Positions 42,167 through 51,369 of a stretch of DNA of 64,000 nt are shown one piece after another; the stretch's first letter is position 1; every line of letters starts with the position of its first letter. The position numbers and the translations under genes are program-made. The DNA is from a virus, in the IMG/VR virus record IMGVR_UViG_3300028115_001312, positions 1 through 64,000 of that record, one strand, 5' to 3'. The notes under the pieces are model-generated. The model was given only the letters and a program-made list of their open reading frames with translations, searched no databases and was not told the DNA's origin.

Positions 42167-43281
42167 TATTCTATTTTACCAAATCCAGCCCAACGTATTC
42201 CATCCAAACAAACCCATCCAATGTATTTGCCTACTTGAGGATTAGTATTGAAAACTATATCACCCTGTTTACTTGCATGATTAGGAAAATCACGGCTACT
42301 AGATATAATTTTACCCTGTAGTTGTAGTTTATCTATAATTACTGTTCCTTCACTATTAACAGTAATACCAACTTTATTATTAGCACCTATGTTTATACTC
42401 TGTCTGCGGCGTGTTCCTATATATCCTTCTTGTTTTTTGTGTTTTCCTATTACTACTTCTGCTTCTTGATCCCATACAGTAAGTGCATCACTAGGCTCTA
42501 GTGTATTAATACCCACACGATTATTACCCGGAGTTGTATATAGTACATCACTAAGCAATGCTTCGCCACTAACTTCTAGTTGTTTTAAATGCCCGCCACG
42601 CTCTTCATTTACTTTGATACGTGCTTCCATTTCTGCAACTTTAAAACTCCAGTCTTTAGGAGCAACAGGTTTAGGGATACTTTCTATGAAATCTTTTTTA
42701 AGAGCTGAAACCCAGGGTTGAGTTTTGTCTATGTCTTTAGTAACTAAATTGTCTGTAACAATAGAATTTGTATTGATTTGGTTTGTAATAATTTTGTTCT
42801 CAATAACAACTGCATCATTCATAATGGTAAGTTGTACATTGTCTGCAATGTCTTCTATACCTGCAGTATTACCAAAATCCTCAATGTTTTCTCTTTTAAT
42901 TTTTAACTTCCGTGTATCAATTAACTTTGGATCTATGCTACGTTCTGGAAATTGTATGTCTCTTAGTTTTTGATTAACAACATCACTCATAACTGCATCA
43001 ATTCTATCAGTTATTACTTGAATAACTCTAGGCATGTTTTGTTGTATTAATACATTGCCATTTTCTTCTAACTTTTTTAGTGCAGGGCCTGTAATATTAA
43101 TCTGGTTTACATGTTGTCTTAGTGTGCTATTAATGTAATCTTGAAAAGAGCCGCTATCTAACCGTTCCTGTACTGTATGGTTTACTTCGGCACTTATATC
43201 AATGTTTTCTAATGCTTCGTCAATAAGACGTTTGACTTGTGTATTGAACTCCTGCTCAAACACCTGTTGCAACTTGTCCAT
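42166..43281 (-). CDS. Fibre-like protein with helical stalk
   Basis: The 371-residue protein has an N-terminal coiled-coil region (1-110), an asparagine-rich beta-repeat area (145-185), and a C-terminal part (VGINTLEPSDALTVWD, later GDIVFNTNPQVGKYIGWVC) seen in phage tail fibres. It may be a short fibre or a collar whisker. A TATTTATT motif upstream (43309-43316) could be a late promoter. Confidence 0.65.
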   Translation of the reverse strand: MDKLQQVFEQEFNTQVKRLIDEALENIDISAEVNHTVQERLDSGSFQDYINSTLRQHVNQINITGPALKKLEENGNVLIQQNMPRVIQVITDRIDAVMSDVVNQKLRDIQFPERSIDPKLIDTRKLKIKRENIEDFGNTAGIEDIADNVQLTIMNDAVVIENKIITNQINTNSIVTDNLVTKDIDKTQPWVSALKKDFIESIPKPVAPKDWSFKVAEMEARIKVNEERGGHLKQLEVSGEALLSDVLYTTPGNNRVGINTLEPSDALTVWDQEAEVVIGKHKKQEGYIGTRRRQSINIGANNKVGITVNSEGTVIIDKLQLQGKIISSSRDFPNHASKQGDIVFNTNPQVGKYIGWVCLDGIRWAGFGKIE

Positions 43282-43316
43282 TGTTGCTCCTTGAATTATA
43301 TACTACTATATTTATT

Positions 43317-44048
43317 TTAGAATTTTATGGTAACTATGTATTCGAATGTTTTACTAAATGCAGGTTTATACATAATCTTTTTGTCTACAGTATAACTTTT
43401 ACTGCCTAGATCACTGCTAAATTTTGCAAGTTGTTTAAAATACATTGTACGTCTATTTCTAGGCTCACAAATTATCAACTCGTCATTATGTATAATATAG
43501 TTTTCTTGTATCCATGCTTGTCTATCAACTTGATCCCATTCACGTTTTCTTATAACTATTGCACTTCCTTGACTGGTCCTTAGTGTAAAGGGTTCCTCAA
43601 AGTAACGTTGATTGGCGTACATATTTTTGTAATCTTTGATTGTAGTAACAAACGCTTTATCTGAAATTTTACTTATTATACTTAACATTTGTTTTTGTTC
43701 AGTCTCGGTGTGAGCATATGTAAGTAATTCATCAGGTGCTATTACATAATCAAACTTTATTCCTTGTGCAACAAAGTCTGCTATTTCTCCGTCATAGTGT
43801 TTGCATTCACACTCAACATCACCATAGTTTTTTATACCATCTATCACAGTGACGTCACCACCCATTTTGTATAATCCCCAAGGAATTATATTAGGACCAA
43901 TTACGAGAAATCTATTTTGAGAAACATCTATTTCTGGAAAATTAGATAACATACTTTTTGTTTTTATTTCTGCAATATTATTGAAGTTCTTACCTATTTC
44001 TGTTATACTAGCAAGATAAGAATTACAGGACTTAATTTTCTTTGACAT
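43317..44048 (-). CDS. Uncharacterised protein, possible SAM-binding fold
   Basis: The 243-residue protein has a Rossmann-like order of strands (FLVIGPNIIPWGL, then VTVIDGIKN, then FDYVIAPDELL) that resembles class I methyltransferases, but the glycine motif is altered. Function unknown. A late-type AATAAATAC stands upstream. Confidence 0.5.
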   Translation of the reverse strand: MSKKIKSCNSYLASITEIGKNFNNIAEIKTKSMLSNFPEIDVSQNRFLVIGPNIIPWGLYKMGGDVTVIDGIKNYGDVECECKHYDGEIADFVAQGIKFDYVIAPDELLTYAHTETEQKQMLSIISKISDKAFVTTIKDYKNMYANQRYFEEPFTLRTSQGSAIVIRKREWDQVDRQAWIQENYIIHNDELIICEPRNRRTMYFKQLAKFSSDLGSKSYTVDKKIMYKPAFSKTFEYIVTIKF

Positions 44049-44068
44049 GTCTCTCCTCTGGGGTACTG

Positions 44069-44076
44069 TATTTATT
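44069..44076 (-). promoter_or_regulatory. Late-promoter-like AATAAATA
   Basis: Minus-strand AATAAATACAG, 21-28 nt before the ATG at 44048. Diverges from the plus-strand late promoter at 44101. Confidence 0.4.
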
Positions 44077-44100
44077 TTCTCAAAACGAGAATTATACTAG

Positions 44101-44108
44101 TATAAATA
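44101..44108 (+). promoter_or_regulatory. Late promoter TATAAATA almost at the start codon
   Basis: An exact plus-strand TATAAATA ends 10 nt before ATG 44119. If used as a T4 late promoter the RNA would begin about 5 nt before the start codon, giving a nearly leaderless transcript. There is no SD. Confidence 0.5.
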
Positions 44109-44118
44109 TACGCATATA

Positions 44119-45246
44119 ATGGAACCTTATACACTAATCAATCACATTACAGAAGATATAATTAGCAATCAGTTTAAAGATGATTATTGCTTAATGTATT
44201 TTCCTGACAATATAAGATACAATCATAATTTACAAGAGCATTGGAAGTTTTTGCATGACAAGCATCTAGAAGCGTTACCTCTTCCAAGATGGCATAAAAC
44301 TCCAGATATATTTGAGAAAGGTTCAAAAAAATATTTTTTCCATAACGAAAAATGGATATATGGATTACATAATCCAGATAAATTACGAAAATACACAAAC
44401 TATAACTTTTACCAACACAGTTGGGAACCAATAGATGTTAATCTCGATAAGTTTTTTTGGGATTTTTTACAAGCATTCAATGATAATAGACACACAATTG
44501 TTTTACATAGTGAACTTAATAGTAAGGACATAGCTAAACTAGCAGGAAGAAACATCAAAAACGTACACTGGTTTGCACATGCATACATCTGTAGTGAATT
44601 TTATTTTAAACATTATAAAAAATTAAAAATGTTTACACACTACAAATCAAGACCTATAAAATATAGATGGTTAAGTGCAAACAGACTTTTACGTCAACAT
44701 AGAACAGATTTGTTAGAGTTGTTAGATTTGAAACGAGGATGTTATAGTTTAGCAAATCCAGATCCTAATGGATTGATATATACTGGTCCTGTACAAGCAC
44801 ATAGTTTTGATACTCATGAAAATCAAAGTGCCGAGATAAGTATTGACGATTTAAATCCTTGGAATACAAGTTTTTTACATGTTGTAAATGAAACAGTATG
44901 GCAAGATAAAATACATTTTACAGAAAAAATATTTAAACCTGTAGTAATGCATCAACCATTTGTAGTAGTTCAAGCACCAGGCAGTTTGAAATATTTACAA
45001 AGTTATGGTTTTAAAACATTTGGTGATTGGTGGGACGAAAGTTATGATGGTATAGAAGACCCTACACAACGTTTACAGGCTATTGCAAAAATTATAAATG
45101 ATATTGGCGGTAAAGATATAAGTGAGTTAGAAAAATTACGTATGGAAATGGCGGGAGTTCTCGAACATAACTTTCATCATTTTTACGAAAACATACCCGC
45201 CATTGTCCTAGGGGAATTAGAAAATAATATTAGGCTTTTAAGTTAA
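44119..45246 (+). CDS. Glycosyltransferase-like protein
   Basis: The 375-residue protein contains in its last third KIHFTEKIFKPVVMHQPFVV and a later GFKTFGDWWDESYDG, the nucleotide-sugar binding segment style of exostosin- or fucosyltransferase-like enzymes (EKI/FKP...QPF). Its N-terminal half is aromatic and histidine-rich. It may glycosylate host surface or virion proteins. It starts with no SD, behind a late promoter. Confidence 0.6.
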   Translation: MEPYTLINHITEDIISNQFKDDYCLMYFPDNIRYNHNLQEHWKFLHDKHLEALPLPRWHKTPDIFEKGSKKYFFHNEKWIYGLHNPDKLRKYTNYNFYQHSWEPIDVNLDKFFWDFLQAFNDNRHTIVLHSELNSKDIAKLAGRNIKNVHWFAHAYICSEFYFKHYKKLKMFTHYKSRPIKYRWLSANRLLRQHRTDLLELLDLKRGCYSLANPDPNGLIYTGPVQAHSFDTHENQSAEISIDDLNPWNTSFLHVVNETVWQDKIHFTEKIFKPVVMHQPFVVVQAPGSLKYLQSYGFKTFGDWWDESYDGIEDPTQRLQAIAKIINDIGGKDISELEKLRMEMAGVLEHNFHHFYENIPAIVLGELENNIRLLS

Positions 45247-45478
45247 GTTTTTCTCTTTCTTTAGCATATTGTGCTTCTCTTTGTTCACTTTCAACTTGAC
45301 TAACACTCATTGACCAGGTAAACCAAATAAAAACTAAACCAAGCATTCCTATTAGTCCATAATATGGATCTCCAAAGTACATAGATGTTAGTTTTATAAC
45401 ACCTAAAAACAATGCACCACCTATTAATGCGCCTAACATGTAACTTGAAAATTTCTTTAAAACTGCTATATTTTTCAT
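45230..45478 (-). CDS. Small membrane protein
   Basis: The 82-residue protein has two hydrophobic segments (about 12-30 and 40-58) and a charged helical tail. Its 3' end overlaps the convergent glycosyltransferase-like gene by 17 nt. Own sigma70-type promoter upstream. Confidence 0.6.
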   Translation of the reverse strand: MKNIAVLKKFSSYMLGALIGGALFLGVIKLTSMYFGDPYYGLIGMLGLVFIWFTWSMSVSQVESEQREAQYAKEREKLNLKA

Positions 45479-45529
45479 ATTTTTGGTCCTTATACTATAT
45501 GTTGTTATTTATTTTTTTATTATGTTTAT

Positions 45530-45558
45530 ATAATACTATATGTTGTATGTTCTGTCAA
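45530..45558 (-). promoter_or_regulatory. Sigma70-type promoter
   Basis: Minus-strand TTGACA (45553-45558), 17-nt spacer, TATTAT (45530-45535). Confidence 0.65.
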
Positions 45559-45572
45559 CCCTTTTATAAAAA

Positions 45573-45908
45573 TTAATTTATATTACTTTTGTGTGCTAGT
45601 ACTTCCTCAAATGTATATTTACATTGCATAGAAACACCATATTTTGTAGGTTCCATATTCTCAACCATATCAGGAGTAATACCATAAAACTCTGTCCAAT
45701 CCTTTATATCGATTTGGTCACCTTTTGCAATTTTTAACATCATTACTTGCTTAGGTGTTAAACACATTATATCGTTTAAACTTAAATCGTTGAACACTAC
45801 CGCATAACAACGTCTACCTTTTGGATCTTTATATTTGCTATCAAAGTGGACATATCTATTACCATCAAAATGAACTTTTGTAGTAACTTTATAATTTACT
45901 GAAGACAT
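45573..45908 (-). CDS. Uncharacterised 111-residue protein
   Basis: ATG 45908 was chosen because GGAGGG stands 5 nt before it. An upstream in-frame start at 45956 lacks a site and lies inside the DNA methyltransferase gene. The product is beta-rich at first (NYKVTTKVHFDGNRYVHFDS). Function unknown. Confidence 0.65.
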   Translation of the reverse strand: MSSVNYKVTTKVHFDGNRYVHFDSKYKDPKGRRCYAVVFNDLSLNDIMCLTPKQVMMLKIAKGDQIDIKDWTEFYGITPDMVENMEPTKYGVSMQCKYTFEEVLAHKSNIN

Positions 45909-47016
45909 ATACACCCTCCCATTTTTCTCTTCCTTCTTTACGATCATTGCCCACACCAGGTCTTGTAGTAAGCATCATCTTAATTGTTTGTATGTGTTTG
46001 AATCCTAGTTTTTCTGCAGTGTTGATCCATCTTTGTGTAACCTCGTAGGGTTCTTTTCTGTCGTAACTTTTGTAGTCAGCGATGTTAGTTGCGAAAAGTC
46101 CTTCTCTATTGAGTCCTCTATGTATGTGTTCCATGGTCGGTACAACGTATCCGTCAAACCATTCATCTTCTGTTTTAAATTGTACCATACACTGTGTCTC
46201 TTCATCTGAATATTTCTCCAAGTTAAAATAAGGAGGACTACTAAATGCTAAATCTATGTCCTCAGGTTGATATTCTTCGCTTACACTTTGTACGATAGTA
46301 CCTCTTACACCTGTTGCTTCATCGACGATATCATTTAAATAATTAAGATATTTTACAGTTTCAGTATTAGGTTCTACGCCTATATAATCATATTTGAAAT
46401 TACTTGAACCTATACCTAACAATCTTCCACCATAGCCACAACTGTAATCATACACTCTGCCCCAAAGCACAGGACACAAGTGTTCCGCTATTGCTTTAGC
46501 ATTCTGTGCTTTAAAATTGGTAACATTTTCACCAGTCACTAGTTCAAGTGCAGTTCTTAATTGTGTAGGTCTTAATAACTTATCACCAGTTCTAAATTCA
46601 AAACAAATACGAATTGCACGTTTTAGTTTAGCATCGTTCCAAAACCTATCACGTAAACTGTTACTACCTCTACCTTTAGGCTCTGCAGTCATCATATTAG
46701 GAAATAAGAACCTGTTTATAGTTTGTCCTCGATTATTTCCTAATCCTATTACACTATTGTTCACACCATTGTAAGACTGTTGTGAAAATGTTTTTACTGC
46801 TTGTACTAGCCCTGCTTGAGTATAATATACAATAGGTACTAAACCTATACTTCTATACAGTTCGAAAACTTCATCTATTACTGCTTGTGGATCTTTATCG
46901 TACTGCTCTTTTGTGTAACTGTCAAGTTTATTATAGATACTTTCATATCCAGTAAACTGATCTGCTACAACGTATTGATCTTTTATATTCCAAATTTTAT
47001 ATAAGTGATCTATCAA
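45889..47016 (-). CDS. DNA methyltransferase (N4/N6 type)
   Basis: The 375-residue protein carries SAM motif YSCGYGGRLLGIGSS and the catalytic motif LAFSSPPYFNLE (SPPY), typical of amino-methyltransferases. An 'EPNTETVKYL' strand precedes it. There is no attached nuclease gene, so it may protect phage DNA or regulate. It ends by overlapping the next gene by 20 nt. Confidence 0.8.
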   Translation of the reverse strand: MIDHLYKIWNIKDQYVVADQFTGYESIYNKLDSYTKEQYDKDPQAVIDEVFELYRSIGLVPIVYYTQAGLVQAVKTFSQQSYNGVNNSVIGLGNNRGQTINRFLFPNMMTAEPKGRGSNSLRDRFWNDAKLKRAIRICFEFRTGDKLLRPTQLRTALELVTGENVTNFKAQNAKAIAEHLCPVLWGRVYDYSCGYGGRLLGIGSSNFKYDYIGVEPNTETVKYLNYLNDIVDEATGVRGTIVQSVSEEYQPEDIDLAFSSPPYFNLEKYSDEETQCMVQFKTEDEWFDGYVVPTMEHIHRGLNREGLFATNIADYKSYDRKEPYEVTQRWINTAEKLGFKHIQTIKMMLTTRPGVGNDRKEGREKWEGVYVFSKL

Positions 47017-47384
47017 CCTCGACGCATCCTCGCAATTTCTTTTGCATCATTACTGTCTTTACGTACAGGAACCATATTGCTCTTATGTAGCATGCCAATA
47101 CCTGCAAGTTGATCACCAGTATACTGTTGTTCAGGTTTCTTAGCAGTACTGCCCACAACGTTATTACTACATTGTGCAGTACCTTGATGTTCTCTATAGT
47201 TGGGAATTTTATTGCCAGCATTAGTATTTGCTTTTGTTCTCTGGCTAGGATGGGCACCCATCTTTTTAAGCCACTTGTCATGCTCTGAACGAGATTGTAA
47301 TTCTCGTTCACCGGGTGTACGTTTATTCTTTTTACGATTATATTTTGTAGTGGTCATCCAAGGACCAAGTAAATGCATACTCAT
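47013..47384 (-). CDS. Basic uncharacterised phage protein
   Basis: The 123-residue protein is strongly basic with low complexity (HLLGPWMTTTKYNRKKNKRT at the start). AAGGAG is 5 nt before its ATG. It overlaps the methyltransferase start by 4 nt. Nucleic-acid binding is likely from charge only. Confidence 0.65.
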   Translation of the reverse strand: MSMHLLGPWMTTTKYNRKKNKRTPGERELQSRSEHDKWLKKMGAHPSQRTKANTNAGNKIPNYREHQGTAQCSNNVVGSTAKKPEQQYTGDQLAGIGMLHKSNMVPVRKDSNDAKEIARMRRG

Positions 47385-47407
47385 GTCAACTCCTTAACTA
47401 TATAAAG

Positions 47408-47435
47408 AGTATATACTAATTTATAGATTTGTCAA
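47408..47435 (-). promoter_or_regulatory. Sigma70-type promoter
   Basis: Minus-strand TTGACA (47430-47435), 16-nt spacer, TATACT (47408-47413), upstream of the basic protein gene. Confidence 0.6.
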
Positions 47436-48605
47436 CTATCTATATGAGTAAAAAGGTCCATTGTAGCCTCTAATTTTTTCTACAATTGTTTGTGCAGTAT
47501 AAGCACTCAAAGTCCAACCCAAATGACCATGTCCTGTATTATACCATACATTTGATCTTGTTTTACTTTGTTTGACTATAGGCATCATACTAGGTGTCAT
47601 AGGTCTTAGCCCTGCCCAGGGTTTTATATCTTCTGTGTTTATATCTTGAAACATACGTTCTGACCAACGTATTAATGGTCTTATTCTTGCTTGTACTATA
47701 TCTGTATTATACCCATTAAATTCTGCAGTACCTGCTACTCGTAATCTATTCTTGCCCAGTCTCGCAGTAACTATTTTGGCTTCATCGTCTAATAAACTTA
47801 CCCACGGAGCATTACCTGGATTGTTTATTGTAATTGAATAACCTTTTACAGGATAAATTGGTAAATCCTCTTCTATAGTGTTTGCAAGTTTCCTACTACC
47901 AACGCCTGCACATACAACTACTGGCCCATTATAATCTAATCTATTAACAGGTTTACTTGTAAATACTACACTGTATTTGTTTTTTAAAACTTTTGTCAGT
48001 TCAACACAGAACTTGTGTATATCACCTGTAAAATCACTAGTGTTATAATATCCACCAATTATATCAGGATTACTTAGTGCAGGTTCTATCTTGTTGATTT
48101 CTTGTGGACTTACTTCCCATCTGTCTAACCCTGCACGTCTGTATAAGTCATTTGTTTTTTTAGCAAGGTTAAATTCTTCATCTTTAGTATATACATGAAG
48201 TATACCTTTTTCTACTTTATCAAATTTAATACCTTCTTCGTCTGCAATATCCTTATAAAGTTTGTGTGCTTCTAAAGCCATCCGACAAGTTTCAATAGAG
48301 TTAACTTCTCGATTTTTTATTTCAAGCATAAACTTTACAAACCAACTATATTTGTCTAACTCAGGAGTTAAGTTTATTTTTAAAGGAGCATCAGGTTGTG
48401 TTAACCACTTTATGCCTTTTTTAATATTACGCCAGCTATTCCATGTTTCAGCATTGCTTGCACTTAGTTGTCCACCATTAGCATAACTGGTAGCCATAGC
48501 TGGATATTTTCTTTCATCACATATAGTGACATCATAGTCTGCTCGTGCTAGATAGTAAGCGGTAGTAACTCCGGTTATACCTGCACCAATGACTAATGCT
48601 TTCAT
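47436..48605 (-). CDS. D-amino-acid dehydrogenase-like FAD oxidoreductase (DadA-like)
   Basis: The 389-residue protein has the FAD-binding start ALVIGAGITGVTTAYYLA, the DadA hallmark SYANGGQLSASNAETW (substrate loop), and near the end WAGLRPMTPSMMPIV and GHGHLGWTLSAYTA. The family oxidises D-amino acids to 2-oxo acids with electrons to the respiratory chain. In a phage it could liberate carbon and nitrogen from peptidoglycan amino acids. Length fits a complete enzyme (about 420 in bacteria). Confidence 0.82.
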   Translation of the reverse strand: MKALVIGAGITGVTTAYYLARADYDVTICDERKYPAMATSYANGGQLSASNAETWNSWRNIKKGIKWLTQPDAPLKINLTPELDKYSWFVKFMLEIKNREVNSIETCRMALEAHKLYKDIADEEGIKFDKVEKGILHVYTKDEEFNLAKKTNDLYRRAGLDRWEVSPQEINKIEPALSNPDIIGGYYNTSDFTGDIHKFCVELTKVLKNKYSVVFTSKPVNRLDYNGPVVVCAGVGSRKLANTIEEDLPIYPVKGYSITINNPGNAPWVSLLDDEAKIVTARLGKNRLRVAGTAEFNGYNTDIVQARIRPLIRWSERMFQDINTEDIKPWAGLRPMTPSMMPIVKQSKTRSNVWYNTGHGHLGWTLSAYTAQTIVEKIRGYNGPFYSYR

Positions 48606-48826
48606 TTGCTATCCATTATTTTTTGCATTTGTAGTTCTTTGCCAACTATTTCACGCAGTTGTAATCCGTTGCCTATTGGATCCATGTTTTCGTAACGTGT
48701 TAAACAATCACGTGCATTGATATCTTTCCAGATTTCCTTTTTGCCACTAGGCCAGGTAACCTCATAAACACGTAAACTTTTATCCCAACTTTTAGGTGAA
48801 CCTTCTTTCATATATGTTACTGTCAT
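48602..48826 (-). CDS. Uncharacterised 74-residue protein
   Basis: A small soluble protein with LRVYEVTWPSGKKEIWKD, suggesting a beta-hairpin fold. It overlaps dadA by 4 nt, so translation is coupled. Function unknown. Confidence 0.6.
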   Translation of the reverse strand: MTVTYMKEGSPKSWDKSLRVYEVTWPSGKKEIWKDINARDCLTRYENMDPIGNGLQLREIVGKELQMQKIMDSK

Positions 48827-48830
48827 TGTT

Positions 48831-49970
48831 TTATCCTAGTATTGTACAAATTTTTCCTGCTAAGTTAATAAAGAAATCTTCTTTATGACCTTTTGTAGTT
48901 TCAGCGGCAGTGCCTATTCTTATACCACTTGTTTCTACAAAACTACGTGGATCATTTGGTACACCATTTTTATTAACAGTAATACCATTTTCTTCCAGTA
49001 AGTCTGCAGCTTGTCTACCACTATGCTTACTTTTGCTTAAATCCATTAATATAATATGACTATCTGTGCCACCTGTTTGTACAGGAAAACCACGTGCTTC
49101 AAATACCTCGCACATTACTTTTGCATTTTTGATCACTTGGTGTGCATACTGTTCAAAACTAGGAAGTAATGCTTCACTGTAACATTGTGCTTTTGCAGCA
49201 ATTATGTTCATAAGTGGTCCACCTTGTGTGCCTGGAAATATTGCACTATTAATACGTTTGCACCATTTAGGATCATCCCATAAGATCATGCCACCTCTAG
49301 GTCCACGAAGTGTTTTATGTGTAGTGCTTGTCACTACATCTGCATAACCAAATGGACTATCATATACTTGACCAGCGACTAGTCCACTATAGTGTGCCAT
49401 ATCAACTAATAATATTGCACCTACACTGTCAGCAATTTGTCTAAATGCACTCCAATCTATCTGTCTTGGATATGCACTTGCTCCTGCAACAATTAACTTA
49501 GGCATATTAAGTTTTGCAATACCTTCTATTTTATCGTAGTCAAGTAAACCATTATCATCAACACCATAAGTGACTGCATTGTAAAACTTACCACTTAGAG
49601 TAGGAGGTGCACCGTGTGATAAGTGTCCGCCACTTGCTAGATCCATACCCATAAGTACATCACCAGGTTTCATAAATGCTTGATAAACTGCAGTGTTTGC
49701 ATTTACACCTGAATGTGGTTGCACGTTTGCATACTCACAACCATAAAGTTCGCAAACTAAATCTATTGCAAGTTGCTCAACCTCATCCATATACTCGCAA
49801 CCATTATAGTAACGTTTACGTGGATAACCTTCTGCATACTTGTTAGTAAAAATACTACCACACAAGTCCATTACTGCTTGACTTGCATAGTTCTCACTAG
49901 CAATTAATTCTATAGTTGTATCTTGTCTTAGTTGTTCTTTGTCTAGTATTAACTTTATGTCTTCATACAT
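48831..49970 (-). CDS. glyA: Serine hydroxymethyltransferase
   Basis: The 379-residue PLP enzyme has the SHMT signatures ELIASENYAS (21-30), RYYNGCEYMDE, and VTSTTHKTLRGPRGG with the PLP lysine at residue 219. It is about 30-40 residues shorter than bacterial GlyA (roughly 415), and the missing part is mostly at the start. It converts serine and tetrahydrofolate to glycine and methylene-THF, feeding thymidylate and purine synthesis for phage DNA. Confidence 0.92.
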   Translation of the reverse strand: MYEDIKLILDKEQLRQDTTIELIASENYASQAVMDLCGSIFTNKYAEGYPRKRYYNGCEYMDEVEQLAIDLVCELYGCEYANVQPHSGVNANTAVYQAFMKPGDVLMGMDLASGGHLSHGAPPTLSGKFYNAVTYGVDDNGLLDYDKIEGIAKLNMPKLIVAGASAYPRQIDWSAFRQIADSVGAILLVDMAHYSGLVAGQVYDSPFGYADVVTSTTHKTLRGPRGGMILWDDPKWCKRINSAIFPGTQGGPLMNIIAAKAQCYSEALLPSFEQYAHQVIKNAKVMCEVFEARGFPVQTGGTDSHIILMDLSKSKHSGRQAADLLEENGITVNKNGVPNDPRSFVETSGIRIGTAAETTKGHKEDFFINLAGKICTILG

Positions 49971-50199
49971 TTTGTACTATATCCAATCCATATTTCATTT
50001 TAAGCATGAATAAATCTTTTTCATTTCCTAGTCTAACTCTCAAACCTGCTTGTAATACATCCTCATGTCCGCTAGTCCAAGGACCTTTACATACTCTATT
50101 TACATAATCACGTATTTCATTTGCATACTGAAATATATTATGTTCATCACCCATTTCAGGATACGTCATTCCGTTTGGATATGGTAAAAGTACAACCAT
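49963..50199 (-). CDS. Uncharacterised 78-residue protein
   Basis: A soluble protein. It overlaps glyA by 8 nt and directly follows the stop of the basic 67-residue gene (TAAATG). Function unknown. Confidence 0.6.
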   Translation of the reverse strand: MVVLLPYPNGMTYPEMGDEHNIFQYANEIRDYVNRVCKGPWTSGHEDVLQAGLRVRLGNEKDLFMLKMKYGLDIVQNV

Positions 50200-50403
50200 T
50201 TACTTAATTGCTTGTTTTGCACGTAATTCTTTAATGGTTTTCTTAGCGACTCTGTATGCTATTCTAGCGGCACGTCTTAGTTCTGGTCTGTAATGAGCAG
50301 TAGGACGTGGACCACTATCTGTTGGAGCTCTATAGTATCTTTCCATAAAGTCTGATACCTTGTTAAATTGGTTATTCCAAATATGTCCTTTACCTTGATA
50401 CAT
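50200..50403 (-). CDS. Basic 67-residue protein
   Basis: A helical, arginine/lysine-rich protein (YRPELRRAARIAYRVAKKTI) that may bind nucleic acid. Stop and start codons abut its neighbours on both sides, so expression is coupled. Confidence 0.6.
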   Translation of the reverse strand: MYQGKGHIWNNQFNKVSDFMERYYRAPTDSGPRPTAHYRPELRRAARIAYRVAKKTIKELRAKQAIK

Positions 50404-51369
50404 TTATATTATTTCCTTTTCTTTTTTTGTTATAAATTTATATATATGATCTGCAAAAATAATGTGTTGTTTAGGACCAGGATGACAGTTGTCAGTACCA
50501 TAATCTACAAAGTCCCAATTGTTTTGATAATTATTATAACTATATGAGATATCTAAAAAATTATTATAGTCCTTAAATATAATAGGGGTAAGGCCATCTT
50601 CTAAAAAATTTATAAGGTACAACTTAGCACCTAACTTACTGCAGAAGTTTATAACATTCAAAATATCTCTGTAGTAAAGTATTTTGTTTGTTGTTGAATC
50701 AAAATAGTCTGGATTCCAGTTGTACTCTTTCACTAAATTGATTGCCATATACGGCTTTAATTCCCAATCTTTTGAATACTCGCCTCTGTACATACTAGTA
50801 AGTCCCCAAACAACTATGTCACCTTTTTTTATATCAGATCTTAATATTTGACTTGCTGCCCAACTATTACAAGAAGCACTTCTAGATAAATTTATCTCAT
50901 GAATGTTAAGATATTCCGATAATAGGTGTCCATACCTTTGATTGTTTTCTATACCTTCACCTGCAGTAAAACTACAACCAACTGTCCATAAAACTTTTTC
51001 TGTAGTATTTCTTATATTCTGTAAACTATTAAATTTTTGTAGATTTACATCTTGTACACAATCATCTAATCCACTTACTTTGTGTTTTACTTTATATAAA
51101 CAATTTATAAGAGTACTTAAATTGTAATTAAAATTTGAATCTGTATAATCATGGTTACACATTTCATATAAGTTTAAATCTTTTATTATAATTTTTTCAG
51201 CAGCATTACAAACTTTTTTAATATTTTTTTCTTTAACATCTACTATGCTTGTAAAATAATCTTTGTATTCTTTACCGGATATTGCTTTATCTAAATTTTT
51301 GTAGTTTAACAGATTACTGCCATTATTCCAATTATAATCTTCATGACTAATGTATAGGTTGTTAATCAT
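50404..51369 (-). CDS. SGNH-hydrolase-like protein (GCSF variant)
   Basis: The 321-residue protein has a helical N-terminal part and, near residue 133, WTVGCSFTAGEGI, the block I pattern of SGNH proteins. NLSRSASCNSWAASQILR then fits block II with asparagine. The C-terminal block V is NCHPGPKQHIIFA, giving a typical D/N-x-x-H. It is the third such protein in the window. Substrate unknown. Confidence 0.6.
   Translation of the reverse strand: MINNLYISHEDYNWNNGSNLLNYKNLDKAISGKEYKDYFTSIVDVKEKNIKKVCNAAEKIIIKDLNLYEMCNHDYTDSNFNYNLSTLINCLYKVKHKVSGLDDCVQDVNLQKFNSLQNIRNTTEKVLWTVGCSFTAGEGIENNQRYGHLLSEYLNIHEINLSRSASCNSWAASQILRSDIKKGDIVVWGLTSMYRGEYSKDWELKPYMAINLVKEYNWNPDYFDSTTNKILYYRDILNVINFCSKLGAKLYLINFLEDGLTPIIFKDYNNFLDISYSYNNYQNNWDFVDYGTDNCHPGPKQHIIFADHIYKFITKKEKEII

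Noticed and set aside
46997-47311. 104-codon minus-strand ORF overlapping the basic 123-residue protein
   Set aside because: It runs in another frame through a better-supported gene (SD AAGGAG, coupling to the methyltransferase) and has no motif or site of its own.
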